A DNA stretch of 64,000 nt from Chloroflexota bacterium (GTDB lineage: Bacteria > Chloroflexota > Anaerolineae > Aggregatilineales > Phototrophicaceae), in assembly GCA_016223085.1 (NCBI GenBank), contig JACRPS010000031.1:116981-180980 (forward strand), given 5' to 3'. Shown piece after piece: positions 17,225 through 26,322 of the stretch. Below the pieces are notes generated by a model, which did no database searches, was not told where the DNA came from, and was given only the letters and a program-made list of their open reading frames with translations. How positions within the stretch are numbered: position 1 is the first letter of the stretch; every line of letters starts with the position of its first letter. A program made the position numbers and the translations under genes.

Positions 17225-18382
17225 TTACCGCCGCAGCCATTCCCGGCGGAACTGCTGCCAGTCGCTTTCGTCGGTGTCCCATTCCGCGTACAGCGCGACG
17301 CCTGTTACCACCGCCGCTGAGTCCCCGGCCTGTTGGAGGCCATCGCGCACGCCGGAGGCTGCCGCCGCGATGTTTTCCACATCCAGCCGGTGTTCCGGCG
17401 ACTCGGTATCGTAGGATGGAATCCCGATCAGCACTTCCGTGTTGGTTGCCATCTCTGCCGTCACATCGGCAAACGCCTTAACCTGATAGGCCACCCATGC
17501 CTGATAATCCTCGGTGCTCGTCAGGCCGCTGTTGTAAGCGGTGATGACCATCTGGCTGGCGAGGATGGCGACGCGCTTTTTGTAGTCGGGTTCCCATACG
17601 GTATTCGGCGCGATCTGTGGCGGCTGCGGTACGGATTCGTCGGGTGGCGTCCAGTCCGGCGGCACGGCGACTGACAGCGGCGTATCCTCGCCGATGGCGA
17701 GGCGCACTTTCCGCAGCAGCGCCAGGAAGTTTTCGTCGCCGTTCAGTACCGGCACGACGTTCAGGAACACGCCATCAAAGCCAAAGTCGTCGGTCACGCG
17801 GCGGCTGAAATCCGCCACCTGCTGCTGCAATGTAGCATCGCCCAGCCGGTTGTTGCCGTCTTCGCCCTGCGCGGCTACGCTCAACCAGCCGTAAAGCTGC
17901 GCATCGGGATACGCCTGGCGGAACTGCCGGGCGAAGTCGCGCACCTTATCCAGCTTGATCGTTTCCGACCACGTGCCGTTCGGCTGGAGCAGGCTAACCC
18001 AGGCATAAACCGTGCCAATCTGATTATCCTGCAGGCGATTGACCAGCGCGGTCAGGTCATCGCTGGCCGGTGTGTTATACGTCCATTCCGTGCCCACCCA
18101 GATCGCATTCCGGCTGACTGGTTCGTCATTGCCGCCGGAGAAGCGCCCCAGCGCGTAAATCACGGCCAGAATGATGGCGATGGCGGCCACGCTGTAGGCG
18201 ATCAGCTTAAGCTGGGGGAGGCGAAGCTCCGGCAGCTTAAAACCGCCTGCCGGTTTCACCTGGCGCGGCAGGCTGCGGGCGGCATCCGCCAGCGAAAAGC
18301 CCTGCTGGCGCGCCTTGCGCCGTTCGTGCCGTTCGCGGGCGCGGTTTTTCCGGCTGGTTGGCTGCTGCGTGTCCACGTCCAT
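17225..18382 (-). CDS. membrane-anchored GH18/TIM-barrel-like protein
   Basis: The 385-residue protein has a basic cytoplasmic tail (RKNRARERHERRKARQQGF), one membrane helix at about 59-81 (LIAYSVAAIAIILAVIYALG) and an external domain. That domain contains NAIWVGTEWTYN, FGFDGVFLNVVPVLNGDENFLALLRKVR, VVITAYN-like QMVITAYNSG and VTGVALYAEWDTDES, the strand pattern of glycoside-hydrolase-like TIM barrels. The usual GH18 DxxDxDxE motif is not present as such (FDGVFLNV), so it may bind rather than cleave glycan. It follows dgkA by 4 bases at the end of the YqeY-PgpH-YbeY-DgkA run and is probably co-transcribed. Confidence 0.6.
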   Translation of the reverse strand: MDVDTQQPTSRKNRARERHERRKARQQGFSLADAARSLPRQVKPAGGFKLPELRLPQLKLIAYSVAAIAIILAVIYALGRFSGGNDEPVSRNAIWVGTEWTYNTPASDDLTALVNRLQDNQIGTVYAWVSLLQPNGTWSETIKLDKVRDFARQFRQAYPDAQLYGWLSVAAQGEDGNNRLGDATLQQQVADFSRRVTDDFGFDGVFLNVVPVLNGDENFLALLRKVRLAIGEDTPLSVAVPPDWTPPDESVPQPPQIAPNTVWEPDYKKRVAILASQMVITAYNSGLTSTEDYQAWVAYQVKAFADVTAEMATNTEVLIGIPSYDTESPEHRLDVENIAAAASGVRDGLQQAGDSAAVVTGVALYAEWDTDESDWQQFRREWLRR

Positions 18383-18386
18383 ACCC

Positions 18387-18833
18387 CTAACTACTGATTT
18401 TCGCCAGTAAGGGCGGCCCCAGGATGAGCAGGCCGATCAGCACCGAGGCGACTACGCCCAGGAGCACCGCCGCCGCTGCCACGTCCTTGCCCACCTTTGC
18501 CATAGGATGATACTCCGGTGAGGCCAGATTAACCACCGCCTCGACCGCCGCGTTCAAAAATTCAGCCATCCATACCATCGAAATGCTGAGAATCAGCACC
18601 GCCCAGCCCTGAAAACCGATCTCCAGCCACAGCGCGACGATCATCACCACCAGCGTAGCGACGCTCATGATGCGGGTGTTTTTCTGGTGGCGCAACATGT
18701 ACAGCCAGCCGGCCAGCGCATAACCCAGGCTTTCAATCCGGTTGGGGCTGTTGGACAGGGCGCTGTAATGGTTGGGGTTGATCTTCATTGTGCTGGTCAG
18801 CGCATCCAGCACCTTTTTAGTGCGCCTCGTCAT
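18387..18833 (-). CDS. dgkA: diacylglycerol/undecaprenol kinase family protein
   Basis: The 148-residue membrane protein has about three helices and the DgkA signature: EFLNAAVEAVVNLASPEYHPMAKVGKDVAAAAVLL. It phosphorylates undecaprenol or diacylglycerol with ATP at the membrane, recycling the lipid carrier of wall synthesis. Its ATG at 18833 lies inside the last codons of ybeY, a 17-base overlap that implies translational coupling. A 35-residue N-terminal extension before the usual start (about NSPNRIESLGYALAG) is a little longer than normal. A later start would also be possible. Confidence 0.9.
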   Translation of the reverse strand: MTRRTKKVLDALTSTMKINPNHYSALSNSPNRIESLGYALAGWLYMLRHQKNTRIMSVATLVVMIVALWLEIGFQGWAVLILSISMVWMAEFLNAAVEAVVNLASPEYHPMAKVGKDVAAAAVLLGVVASVLIGLLILGPPLLAKISS

Positions 18834-19314
18834 CGGCCTGACCTTCTTCCAGCGCCGGGACGTAGGCCAGCGGGATATTGAGCGCCGTCAGCGCGGCTTC
18901 CTGCGCCGCCCACATCCGGGCGCCGTTCTCCGGCGTATCGTGGTCGTAACCGAGCAGGTGCAGCGTGCCGTGAACCACCAGCAGCGCCAGACTGTCGTCG
19001 AGCGGGTGGCCTTCGCGCTCGGCCTGCGCCGCCGCGTAGGGGTAGGCGATGATGAGATCGCCCAGGTAGGGCGGCTCGTCGTCTTCCTTCACCGGCGGCG
19101 CATCTGCCGGGAAGGACAGCACATCGGTTGGCGCATCAACGCCCCGGAACTGACGGTTCAGGCCGGCAACAAATTTGTCATCAGCAATCACCACGCTCAG
19201 GCCGGTGTCCGGTAGGGCGTTGTGCTGTGCCAGCACGGTTGTGGCCGCTGCCTGCAGGCGGCTGTCGTTCAGGAGATAGTTGCCCTGGTTCTGGATGTCA
19301 ACATGGAAGGCCAT
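18817..19314 (-). CDS. ybeY: YbeY endoribonuclease (rRNA maturation)
   Basis: The 165-residue product has the zinc-binding HGTLHLLGYDHD motif with His115, His119 and His125, and the upstream RGVDAPTDVLSFP box. YbeY processes the 3' end of 16S rRNA and takes part in 70S quality control in the cytoplasm. The ATG at 19314 begins 4 bases after the pgpH stop, and the gene overlaps dgkA. The order pgpH-ybeY-dgkA is a common bacterial arrangement, which strengthens all three calls. Confidence 0.95.
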   Translation of the reverse strand: MAFHVDIQNQGNYLLNDSRLQAAATTVLAQHNALPDTGLSVVIADDKFVAGLNRQFRGVDAPTDVLSFPADAPPVKEDDEPPYLGDLIIAYPYAAAQAEREGHPLDDSLALLVVHGTLHLLGYDHDTPENGARMWAAQEAALTALNIPLAYVPALEEGQADDEAH

Positions 19315-19318
19315 AGGC

Positions 19319-21730
19319 TTAATCCGGGTGATCTTCGGTTATTTCTTCCTCGGTGGGGCGCTGGCCGTTGTCGTTTGGGTGCACCTGGCGCTGCTCCGTC
19401 GTGCGGGGCAGCGGTGGCACTTCCGGCAGCGGCGAATCGTCGTCCTCGGCGACGGCCACCGTCACCGGTGGCACTTCGCGCGTTTGCAGCTTCGGGCGGG
19501 TTGGTTCGACGTTCACTGTCGGTGGCGTCGGCGCTTCGGCGCGGCGTTCGTCCACGACAACGCGGTTCATCTCCACACGTGGCGTTTGCGCATGTGGGCG
19601 AGTGCGGTCATCGTCCTGTTCTCTCGCGGGTATGGGGTAGCTGATGCGCGGGTGGAACACGGCTTGCAGCATGTCGGTGATAATCCTGCGGATGGTGGCG
19701 ATGTCGTTCAGCGTCAGGCCGGACTCGTCCAACTGGCCGGTACGCAGTTTGATGTCAATGATCTGCTGCACCGTGTCCGCAATTTCCTGCTTCTTCACCG
19801 GCTTGCGCGACCGCACCGCCGCTTCGCAGCTATCGGCGATCATCAGGATGGCGGTTTCGCGGCTTTGTGGTTTGGGGCCGGGATAGGTGAACTGTTCAAT
19901 ATCCACTACTTCATCGTCGCCGGCGCGTTCAACCGCCTGCTGGTAGAAATACAGGACCTGCGTGCCGTGATGTTCCAGGATAAAATCGCGGAAGCGGGCG
20001 GGCAGGCGGTACTGGCGCGCCAGCTTTTCGCCGTCGGTCACGTGGCTGATGATAATATCCGCGCTACGGGCCGGGTCATTCAGCACGTCGTGCGGGTTCA
20101 TGCCTTCGACCTGGTTTTCGGTGAAAAACGGGGCGTTAATCATCTTGCCGATGTCGTGGTACAGCGCCGCTACCCGCACCAGGTCGGCATTCGCGCCGAT
20201 GGCATTGGCGGCCTGCTCCGCCAGATTCGCCACTTGCAGCGAGTGCTGGTACGTGCCGGGCGCTTCCCGCAGCAGCCGCTGCAGCAGCGGTTGGCTCGGC
20301 TGGCTCAGTTCCACCAGTTTGAGGCCGGTTGGCAGGTTGTAAATCAGTGTGATGAGATACAGGCCGGCCAGCGCTGCCGTTGCTGCCAGAATACCGTTGA
20401 GCACACTGTAGATCAGCATTTCGCCAAACGTCGCGTCACCGTTTAGGATTGTGCCGCCCTGGAAGAAGATGGTGATAACCACGACGTTGCTAAGGCTGAC
20501 CAGCAGACCGGGCATAAAAAAGCTGTTGAGCCGTTCCGCCCGCCACAGCGTCAGTACGGCCATCAGCCCGCCGACAGCGGTGAGCAGGGCGATTTCCAGC
20601 GAATTGTTTTGCATCAGGCCAACCAGCATTGCCAGTCCCAGCGTGCCCATCAGCGCCAGTTCCGGCCCGACAATCGCCACAAACATCAGCGCCAGGGCCG
20701 CCGATGGGTACAGGTATAGCTGCCCGTACAGGCCGGTCATACGCGCGCCAAACAGCACGATCAGAAAAATGATTGCCATTAAACCCAGCAGGCGGGGCGA
20801 TTCCAGCAGCCAGGGAGTGAACCGGGACACATACAGGCCAAAGACGACCATTACCAGCACACTTGCCAGCAGGGCACGGAACACCACAAACAGGCGGCGG
20901 TCGGCGGGTTCGAGCAGCCCCAGCATGGTCAGCGCCTCATAGGTGGCTTCGTCAATCCGTTCGCCGGCGCGCACTACAATCTGCCCACGCTCGAAGCTGC
21001 GCCGCACCTCAACCTGCGCGGCGGCTTCGTCGCGCGCCCGTTCGGTTGCTTCCGGGTCGAGCAGCGTGTTCGGTCGGACCAAATCCTCGACAATCGCCAC
21101 GATGATACGCGCCACGCTGTCGCTAAAGCGCACGCTAACCTGAGTGGGTAGCTGGGCACGGATGGATGGCAAATTCGATTCGCGGATTTCGCCCTGCATC
21201 ACCCGTTCCAGAATACTGGTGACCTGCTCGTTGACATCGTTCCAGGTTGGTTCGTCCATCGTCAGAATCTGGCGCGCGATGTCGGTACTCAGTGTCAGAT
21301 CGGTGATGTGCGACAGGTCATGCAGCTTTTCGTCCAGTGTGCCAAACGGGTCACGGCGGATGTTGGTGATGTAATTCAGGATTTGCCGCGCCAGTTCGAT
21401 CTGCCGCCGCGATACGCCGGGGTCAGGCAGGTAATATACTTCCGCGACGCTGGCGCGGACGCGCTGGCGCTGCTGTTCCGTCAACACCTGGCTGACGTAC
21501 GACGGCAGCGCGACAGGCGCGCGGATGTCCTGCGGCGCGATGTCCCCGACGCGCAGCCCGGCGATGTTGTTGGCACCCAGGAATACGCTGTCAAAGGCGA
21601 CCAGGATGGTGGTCGTCAGGATAAAGGTTGCAGCCGCCAGCGCCGCCCCGGCCAGTTGCAGGGCGCGCTGCGTCCGCGCCTCCGGGATGCGGAACAATCG
21701 CTGTAGACGATCCGCCAGCCAGTTGACCAT
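19319..21730 (-). CDS. pgpH: 7TM-HD cyclic-di-AMP phosphodiesterase (PgpH-like)
   Basis: The 803-residue protein has an N-terminal membrane helix (30-52), a long extracytoplasmic 7TMR-HDED domain (about 55-275), seven membrane helices (about 280-480) and a cytoplasmic HD domain with YHDIGK (His525, Asp526) and later SHVTDG and EHHG. Family members hydrolyse the messenger c-di-AMP. The last about 100 residues are a disordered, Pro/Glu/Arg-rich tail (from about 690) that most family members lack; it could be a protein-contact region. The start is 4 bases after the yqeY stop. A c-di-AMP synthase is not in this window. Confidence 0.93.
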   Translation of the reverse strand: MVNWLADRLQRLFRIPEARTQRALQLAGAALAAATFILTTTILVAFDSVFLGANNIAGLRVGDIAPQDIRAPVALPSYVSQVLTEQQRQRVRASVAEVYYLPDPGVSRRQIELARQILNYITNIRRDPFGTLDEKLHDLSHITDLTLSTDIARQILTMDEPTWNDVNEQVTSILERVMQGEIRESNLPSIRAQLPTQVSVRFSDSVARIIVAIVEDLVRPNTLLDPEATERARDEAAAQVEVRRSFERGQIVVRAGERIDEATYEALTMLGLLEPADRRLFVVFRALLASVLVMVVFGLYVSRFTPWLLESPRLLGLMAIIFLIVLFGARMTGLYGQLYLYPSAALALMFVAIVGPELALMGTLGLAMLVGLMQNNSLEIALLTAVGGLMAVLTLWRAERLNSFFMPGLLVSLSNVVVITIFFQGGTILNGDATFGEMLIYSVLNGILAATAALAGLYLITLIYNLPTGLKLVELSQPSQPLLQRLLREAPGTYQHSLQVANLAEQAANAIGANADLVRVAALYHDIGKMINAPFFTENQVEGMNPHDVLNDPARSADIIISHVTDGEKLARQYRLPARFRDFILEHHGTQVLYFYQQAVERAGDDEVVDIEQFTYPGPKPQSRETAILMIADSCEAAVRSRKPVKKQEIADTVQQIIDIKLRTGQLDESGLTLNDIATIRRIITDMLQAVFHPRISYPIPAREQDDDRTRPHAQTPRVEMNRVVVDERRAEAPTPPTVNVEPTRPKLQTREVPPVTVAVAEDDDSPLPEVPPLPRTTEQRQVHPNDNGQRPTEEEITEDHPD

Positions 21731-21734
21731 TGGT

Positions 21735-22184
21735 TTATGAACTCAGCAGTTCGCGGACGACATCATTCACCAGTTTGCCGTCCGCCAGACCTTTAACTTT
21801 AGGCATCAGCACGCCCATCACCTTGCCCATATCCTTAGGCGAGGTCGCGCCACTTTGAGCAATCGCATCCCGCGCCAGCGCGGCCACTTCCTCGCGGGTA
21901 AGCTGCCTGGGCAAAAACTCCTCGATGAGGTTCAGTTCGCGCTGTTCGTTGGCCGCCAGCGCGGCACGACCGGCTTTTTCCATCTCGTCTATGCTTTCGC
22001 GGCGCTTCTTGGCTTCCTTTTGCAGGATGGCGTACACATCGTCGGCGCTTAATTCCTTACGTTCGTCCACCTCCACCTGCTTCAGCGCGCTCATCAGCAG
22101 CCGCAGCGTGTCGCGGCGGGCGGCGTCCTTGTTTGCCATCGCCTCTTTCAGGGCTGCCTGGAGTCTGGCTTTTGGGTCATCCAT
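21735..22184 (-). CDS. yqeY: YqeY (GatB/Yqey-domain) protein
   Basis: The 149-residue protein shows the whole family pattern: ARRDTLRLLMSALKQVEVDERKELSADDVYAILQKEAKKRRESIDEMEKAGR, then EQRELNLIEEFLPRQLT and MGKVMGVLMPKVKGLADGKLVNDVVRELL. It is related to the tRNA-binding tail of GatB and may aid tRNA-dependent amidation or another RNA task; its precise role is unsettled. AGGAG lies about 11 bases before the ATG. It heads the run yqeY-pgpH-ybeY-dgkA. Confidence 0.93.
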   Translation of the reverse strand: MDDPKARLQAALKEAMANKDAARRDTLRLLMSALKQVEVDERKELSADDVYAILQKEAKKRRESIDEMEKAGRAALAANEQRELNLIEEFLPRQLTREEVAALARDAIAQSGATSPKDMGKVMGVLMPKVKGLADGKLVNDVVRELLSS

Positions 22185-22217
22185 CGTGGTTATCGCTCCT
22201 GGTTAATAAGCAATCCC

Positions 22218-22247
22218 GTAGGGGCGGGTTTAGAGACCCGCCCCTAC
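22218..22247. repeat. palindromic intergenic repeat, copy 7
   Basis: Arms GTAGGGGCGGGTTT and GACCCGCCCCTAC, between the mtaB 3' end and the yqeY start, the CGGGTTT flavour of the family. Confidence 0.9.
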
Positions 22248-22252
22248 ACAAT

Positions 22253-23542
22253 TTAGGCAAAGTCTAAAACCGGCGTCGCCTTCATCTGGCCGTCCGCGTA
22301 CTGCTCCAGCCGGGCCGGCGTGATGTGATCGGTCAGCACGCGGGGATGAATGCAGTGCGCCCGGATGTAGTTATCAGTATATCCAACATTCATAAACCCG
22401 GCGTCAGTCGCGCCAGCGATGTTTTCCCACAGCACGGCCAGCGTGTGCCCGGCGAACCGTTCGCAGAAGCGGCGCTCGCCCGCCTCCGCCAGCGCCAGCA
22501 AGCGGGCGCTGCGCTGTTTCTTCACGTCCTCGCTGACGTGGTTGCGCATTCGTGCCGCCGCCGTGCCGGGGCGTTTGCTGTAGCGGAAAACGTGCATCCC
22601 GGCGAAGTTCATTTCTTCGATAAATGCCAGGCTCGTATCAAATTCGGTGTCGGTTTCGCCGGGGAAGCCAACAATGATGTCCGTCGTAATGCGCGCGCCG
22701 GGGATACGTTCCCGCGCCGCCTGCATCAAGGCGCGGAACTGCGCCGGCGTCGTGCGCCGCAACATCCGTTTGAGCGTGGCGTCACAGCCGCTTTGCAGCG
22801 GCAGGTGCAGGTGGCGGCACAACCGCCGGTTCTGCCACAGGTCAAAAAAGTCCGGCGCCAAATCCCAGGGTTCGAGGGATGACAGCCGCAACCGGGGCAT
22901 GTCCGTGTCCGCCAGGATGGCACGAACCAGCTGGGCGAGGCCGTCCCGTTCGCCCCGGTCGTGGCCGTAGCTGCCCAGATGCACACCGGTCAGCACCGCT
23001 TCCCGGTAGCCGAGGGCGTGCAGGTAACGGATTTCGTTCACGATTTCGTCCAGCGCCCGGCTGCGGCCCGCGCCACGCGCAATCGTCGTCACGCAGAAGG
23101 TGCAGGCATTGTCGCAGCCATCCTGTACCTTGACAAAGGCTCGTGTTCGTCCGTAGGTGCCCGGTCGTTGATCGCGCTCAATCGGCTCGATCTCAAACGG
23201 CGCAACCGGCTGCCCGGTCAGCATTTCCACCAGCGTATCCTTATGCAGGTTATCCACGATACGCGCCACGCCCGGCAGCACCTGAAGTTCCGCCGGCGCG
23301 ATTTGCGCGTAACAGCCGGTGACGGTGATCGGCGCGACGGTATTGGCGCGGTGCAGTTCGCGGACCGTCAGGCGGTTGGTGCGGGTCGCGTCCTGCGTGA
23401 CGGCGCAGGTGTTCACCACCACCGCGTCGGCCTGCGTTGGGTCGTCCACAATCTCATGGCCCTGCTGGCGAAGCTGCCGCGCCATCGTATCCATTTCGCT
23501 TTGATTCAGCCGGCAGCCCAGCGTCCGTAAATGTACTTTCAT
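22253..23542 (-). CDS. mtaB: tRNA t6A37 methylthiotransferase MtaB
   Basis: The 429-residue radical-SAM enzyme adds a methylthio group to t6A37 of tRNAs for ANN codons, giving ms2t6A. The N-terminal domain binds one 4Fe-4S cluster through Cys10, Cys46 and Cys77. The radical-SAM cluster is DGCDNACTFC (Cys143, 147, 150). A TRAM-like RNA-binding end follows. The start MKVHLRTLGCRLNQSEMDTM at 23542 is the canonical N-terminus; a longer frame to 23593 runs through a repeat and is rejected. No strong ribosome site is visible. Confidence 0.93.
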   Translation of the reverse strand: MKVHLRTLGCRLNQSEMDTMARQLRQQGHEIVDDPTQADAVVVNTCAVTQDATRTNRLTVRELHRANTVAPITVTGCYAQIAPAELQVLPGVARIVDNLHKDTLVEMLTGQPVAPFEIEPIERDQRPGTYGRTRAFVKVQDGCDNACTFCVTTIARGAGRSRALDEIVNEIRYLHALGYREAVLTGVHLGSYGHDRGERDGLAQLVRAILADTDMPRLRLSSLEPWDLAPDFFDLWQNRRLCRHLHLPLQSGCDATLKRMLRRTTPAQFRALMQAARERIPGARITTDIIVGFPGETDTEFDTSLAFIEEMNFAGMHVFRYSKRPGTAAARMRNHVSEDVKKQRSARLLALAEAGERRFCERFAGHTLAVLWENIAGATDAGFMNVGYTDNYIRAHCIHPRVLTDHITPARLEQYADGQMKATPVLDFA

Positions 23543-23562
23543 CACGTTAAATCCAGTCCCGG

Positions 23563-23587
23563 GTAGGGGCGCAAGGCCTTGCGCCAC
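23563..23587. repeat. palindromic intergenic repeat, copy 8 (degenerate)
   Basis: GTAGGGGCGCAAGG followed by CCTTGCGCCAC; right arm lacks CCTAC. It separates mtaB from the upstream gene on the same strand. Confidence 0.7.
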
Positions 23588-23593
23588 ACGCAA

Positions 23594-24361
23594 TTATCCT
23601 TTGGCTGTTTCCGGCCCCAACACTATCACGTTATCAAACTCCACCACCACGCCGCTTTCGCTGAAAGCGTGGGCGATCACACCGATGCGTCCGTTGGGGA
23701 TGGTTGAGTCCATCAGTTCATCCACCATCTGCCCCTGCACGCACTCGTTAAGCGCCGTGAAGGTGCTTTCGGCGTCCGGGTCGTGCGGCACACACAGTTG
23801 CAGCGGCTGGTTGTTGACGTAAAAGCGGAAGCGGTCGCCGCTGGCAACCACACGCAGCCAGTTGGCGGCGCCGATGCCGGTCCGAATCGCATCCGACGGT
23901 ATCCAGTCGCTCAGGCGCTTTTGCTGGCCGTTGACGACACGCATCACCTGATAATAACCATCACTGCTAATGAGAAACCAGTAGTAGCGGTCATCGTTCA
24001 GGTCGGTATTGCCGTTGTCCTGCAGGCGGAAGATGAGGCCGTAGCCGTTGTCTTCCGGTCCGGCAACCGGCACGGCCTGCGCCCGCAGGTCGAAATCACC
24101 AAAATACTGCCGCGTCACCGAAAACGGGCCGCTGTTGACGGCGTCCGCCTCCAGCCGCAGCACACCATCATGGGTAATCTGCGCCGTCAGCAATCCTTCG
24201 TACTGGCTCCAGTCGTCGTTGAAGCCGTCAAAGGCGGCGACATAAGCCACCTGTCCCGGCTCAACCGGCACGACGTAATGCCAGTTCTGCGTCAGGCGGT
24301 TGAGGCCAAACGCAGCGCCCAGCAGGAGGATCAGCACCAGCAGCATAACCAGACGACGCAA
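23594..24361 (-). CDS. membrane-anchored lectin-like (concanavalin/laminin-G fold) protein
   Basis: The 255-residue protein has one N-terminal signal-anchor (MRRLVMLLVLILLLGAAFG). The body has the jelly-roll pattern of 3-keto-disaccharide hydrolase or LamG-like domains: FGDFDLRAQAVPVAGPEDNGYGLIFRLQD, YYWFLISSDGYYQVMRVV, NWLRVVASGDRFRFYVNNQPL, GRIGVIAHAFSESGVVVEFDNVIV. It is probably exposed outside the membrane and binds a ligand or glycan. No catalytic residue can be named. It is on the same strand as mtaB, 51 bases upstream. Confidence 0.65.
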   Translation of the reverse strand: MRRLVMLLVLILLLGAAFGLNRLTQNWHYVVPVEPGQVAYVAAFDGFNDDWSQYEGLLTAQITHDGVLRLEADAVNSGPFSVTRQYFGDFDLRAQAVPVAGPEDNGYGLIFRLQDNGNTDLNDDRYYWFLISSDGYYQVMRVVNGQQKRLSDWIPSDAIRTGIGAANWLRVVASGDRFRFYVNNQPLQLCVPHDPDAESTFTALNECVQGQMVDELMDSTIPNGRIGVIAHAFSESGVVVEFDNVIVLGPETAKG

Positions 24362-24481
24362 GTTCGCCTCACTTCATTCAAAACCCTATGATCGTGTCTG
24401 CCACGTGCCAGTATGAATCACAGGCAGTGGACGGTTTTATTCGGATTCGATTTTAACATGGTGGCTAGGGGGCGTAAACGT

Positions 24482-25480
24482 TCACTTCGGCAGCGTCTGG
24501 GCGTAGAATGCTTCCAGCAACTGCTGGAAGCGGGCATCGCCACCGGACAGCGTAACCGCGCGTTTGAACCAGCTTTCCGCCTGCTGCACATCGTCGGTGA
24601 GGTGGTAGGCGGTGCCCAGTTCGGCGGCGTAGGCCGGGTTCACCGGGTCGAGCGCGGCGGCCAACTGGAAGGCCTCCAGGCTGCCTGGCAGGTCGTGGCG
24701 CAGCCGCAGGTGCAGCCCCTGCAGGAAGCGGACCAGCGCGTTCTGCGGCCCAAGCATCACGGCGTGCTGCATGACGGTCTGGCCGTCCTTGCCCTGCTGG
24801 TCACGGGCAAGGGCGCTGTAGGCCAGCGCCTCGGCCTGCGGGCCATCACCGGCAGCGGCCTGATTGAAGGCGTACTCCGCTTCCGGCCACAGGCCGCGCT
24901 GCGCCAGCGTGATGCCGACCTGCATCGGCAGGTGGGTGCGGGTGGTCTGGATCACGCTCAACAGGTCAAAGGCCATGTCATGGTATAGCGGGTCGTGGCC
25001 CGCGGCTTGCAGGTGGGGCGGGGCGGCCTCCGGCTGGCTGACGGCCAGCAGCCAGCCCCGGTTGAAGCGCGCCCAGCGATCATCAGGCGCGGCGGCCAGT
25101 AGCCGGTCGAGCGCAGCCGCCAGCTTCGGCCAGTCCTGCATCTCGTAATGGATACCGGCAAGCTGGCGCAGTAGCGTCAATGGCATCGCATCTGCCGGGA
25201 TGGCTTCCCAGTAAGCAGCGGCACGGGCATGGTCGCCCAGTTGGTAAGCGATTTCCCCCGCCGTTCGCAGTAATTCGGGTGTCCAGCCGGTTTCGGCAGC
25301 CAGCCGTTCAGCCTGGAACAGCGCCTGTACCGGGCGTCCCCGGCGCAGATTATCGGTCAATTGCTGCCGCACATCCGGTTGCGGTGAATCGGCAGACTGC
25401 CGGGGAAAACCGAGCGCCAGGGGAATAAAAACGAGCAGCGCCAGCACCGGCACTGCCCGCCACAACCGCCGTTTCGACAT
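24482..25480 (-). CDS. TPR-repeat protein with N-terminal membrane anchor
   Basis: The 332-residue protein begins MSKRRLWRAVPVLALLVFIPLALG, a signal-anchor or signal peptide, followed by about seven degenerate TPR units (RTAGEIAYQLGDHARAAAYWEAIPADA, LAGIHYEMQDWPKLAAALDRLLAAAPDD, AYAAELGTAYHLTDDVQQAESWFKRAVTL). Such repeats hold protein complexes together; the partner is unknown. Its ATG is two bases after the stop of the response regulator gene, so the two are translationally coupled and may work in one pathway. Confidence 0.75.
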   Translation of the reverse strand: MSKRRLWRAVPVLALLVFIPLALGFPRQSADSPQPDVRQQLTDNLRRGRPVQALFQAERLAAETGWTPELLRTAGEIAYQLGDHARAAAYWEAIPADAMPLTLLRQLAGIHYEMQDWPKLAAALDRLLAAAPDDRWARFNRGWLLAVSQPEAAPPHLQAAGHDPLYHDMAFDLLSVIQTTRTHLPMQVGITLAQRGLWPEAEYAFNQAAAGDGPQAEALAYSALARDQQGKDGQTVMQHAVMLGPQNALVRFLQGLHLRLRHDLPGSLEAFQLAAALDPVNPAYAAELGTAYHLTDDVQQAESWFKRAVTLSGGDARFQQLLEAFYAQTLPK

Positions 25481-25482
25481 GC

Positions 25483-26133
25483 CTAAACCAGGCCAAGCGC
25501 CCGCGACACGACCTTTTCGACATCGTTGGCAGTGAAGGGTTTTATCAGATAATCAAACACTCCCTGCAGCTTGCCAACCAGCCGGTTAGCAGGGTCTCCA
25601 TAGGCAGTGATGACGATGATGACCGGCATCTGGCCCTTGTGTTTTTCCTTGATCGTTTCCAGGAACTTCCAGCCGGTCATGTCTGGCAGGCCGATGTCCA
25701 GCAGCACGACGCTGGGCTGCATCGTCTCAAACCGGCTGAGCGCTTTCAGCCCATGGGTTTCGTGGGCCGTAACCATGTTCATTCGTTCCAGCGTCGCCTG
25801 GATGACTTCGCCGAGTTCGGTGGTATCTTCAATAATGAGCACGGACGGCGTGAGCGACATAGGCTTCTCCAGTTGGTTCTGCGGCGCGGCCTGGGTTTCG
25901 GCAGTGGTTCGGGAAGCATCCTGATCGTCGTTCCGATCTTTTCCCTCGGCATTCACCACAACGACCGCCGCCAGTCCGGTTTCCGCCGTTGGGGCGGTCG
26001 CCACGCCAGCCTTAAACGCCGGGAACAGCATGGTCTGGAGGGGGCTAACCGGCTCGCGCGTTTCCTGCTCGTCGGGCGAACCCTCGGCAGCATGGCGGCT
26101 CGCTTCTGAATGAGAGGTGAACGTGTGACTCAT
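25483..26133 (-). CDS. receiver-only response regulator with long variable N-terminus
   Basis: The C-terminal part (from MSLTPSVLIIEDTTELGEVIQATLERMNM) is a complete receiver domain: acidic pair ED, phospho-acceptor Asp in VVLLDIGLPDMTGW, Thr in VITAYG and Lys-Pro in LIKPFT. There is no output domain, so it acts through protein contacts. Two starts are possible. ATG 26133 (with GAGG 6 bases upstream) adds a 91-residue low-complexity tail, and ATG 25860 has its own GGAG 7 bases upstream and gives the compact 125-residue form. I list the longer one; the shorter is equally likely. It is coupled to the TPR gene downstream. Confidence 0.8.
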   Translation of the reverse strand: MSHTFTSHSEASRHAAEGSPDEQETREPVSPLQTMLFPAFKAGVATAPTAETGLAAVVVVNAEGKDRNDDQDASRTTAETQAAPQNQLEKPMSLTPSVLIIEDTTELGEVIQATLERMNMVTAHETHGLKALSRFETMQPSVVLLDIGLPDMTGWKFLETIKEKHKGQMPVIIVITAYGDPANRLVGKLQGVFDYLIKPFTANDVEKVVSRALGLV

Positions 26134-26322
26134 ACCATACCTCAACCGGCACGCTGGCAATCGGACGAACCTTTAATTATCATAACACGGGGACATTGCG
26201 TTTCGATATTAAGTTTACCAGATTTAAGGCGGAATTCACACATTTTTGAGTACTGTCAACAATTTCCCAACAATGCTGGTACGGGCGGTTTCAACCCTGC
26301 CTTTGGCGGGGTGGGGTGGGTG

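Noticed and set aside
19280..20446. Open frame of 388 codons on the plus strand
   Set aside because: Antisense to the HD domain and tail region of the PgpH-like gene; no domain features.
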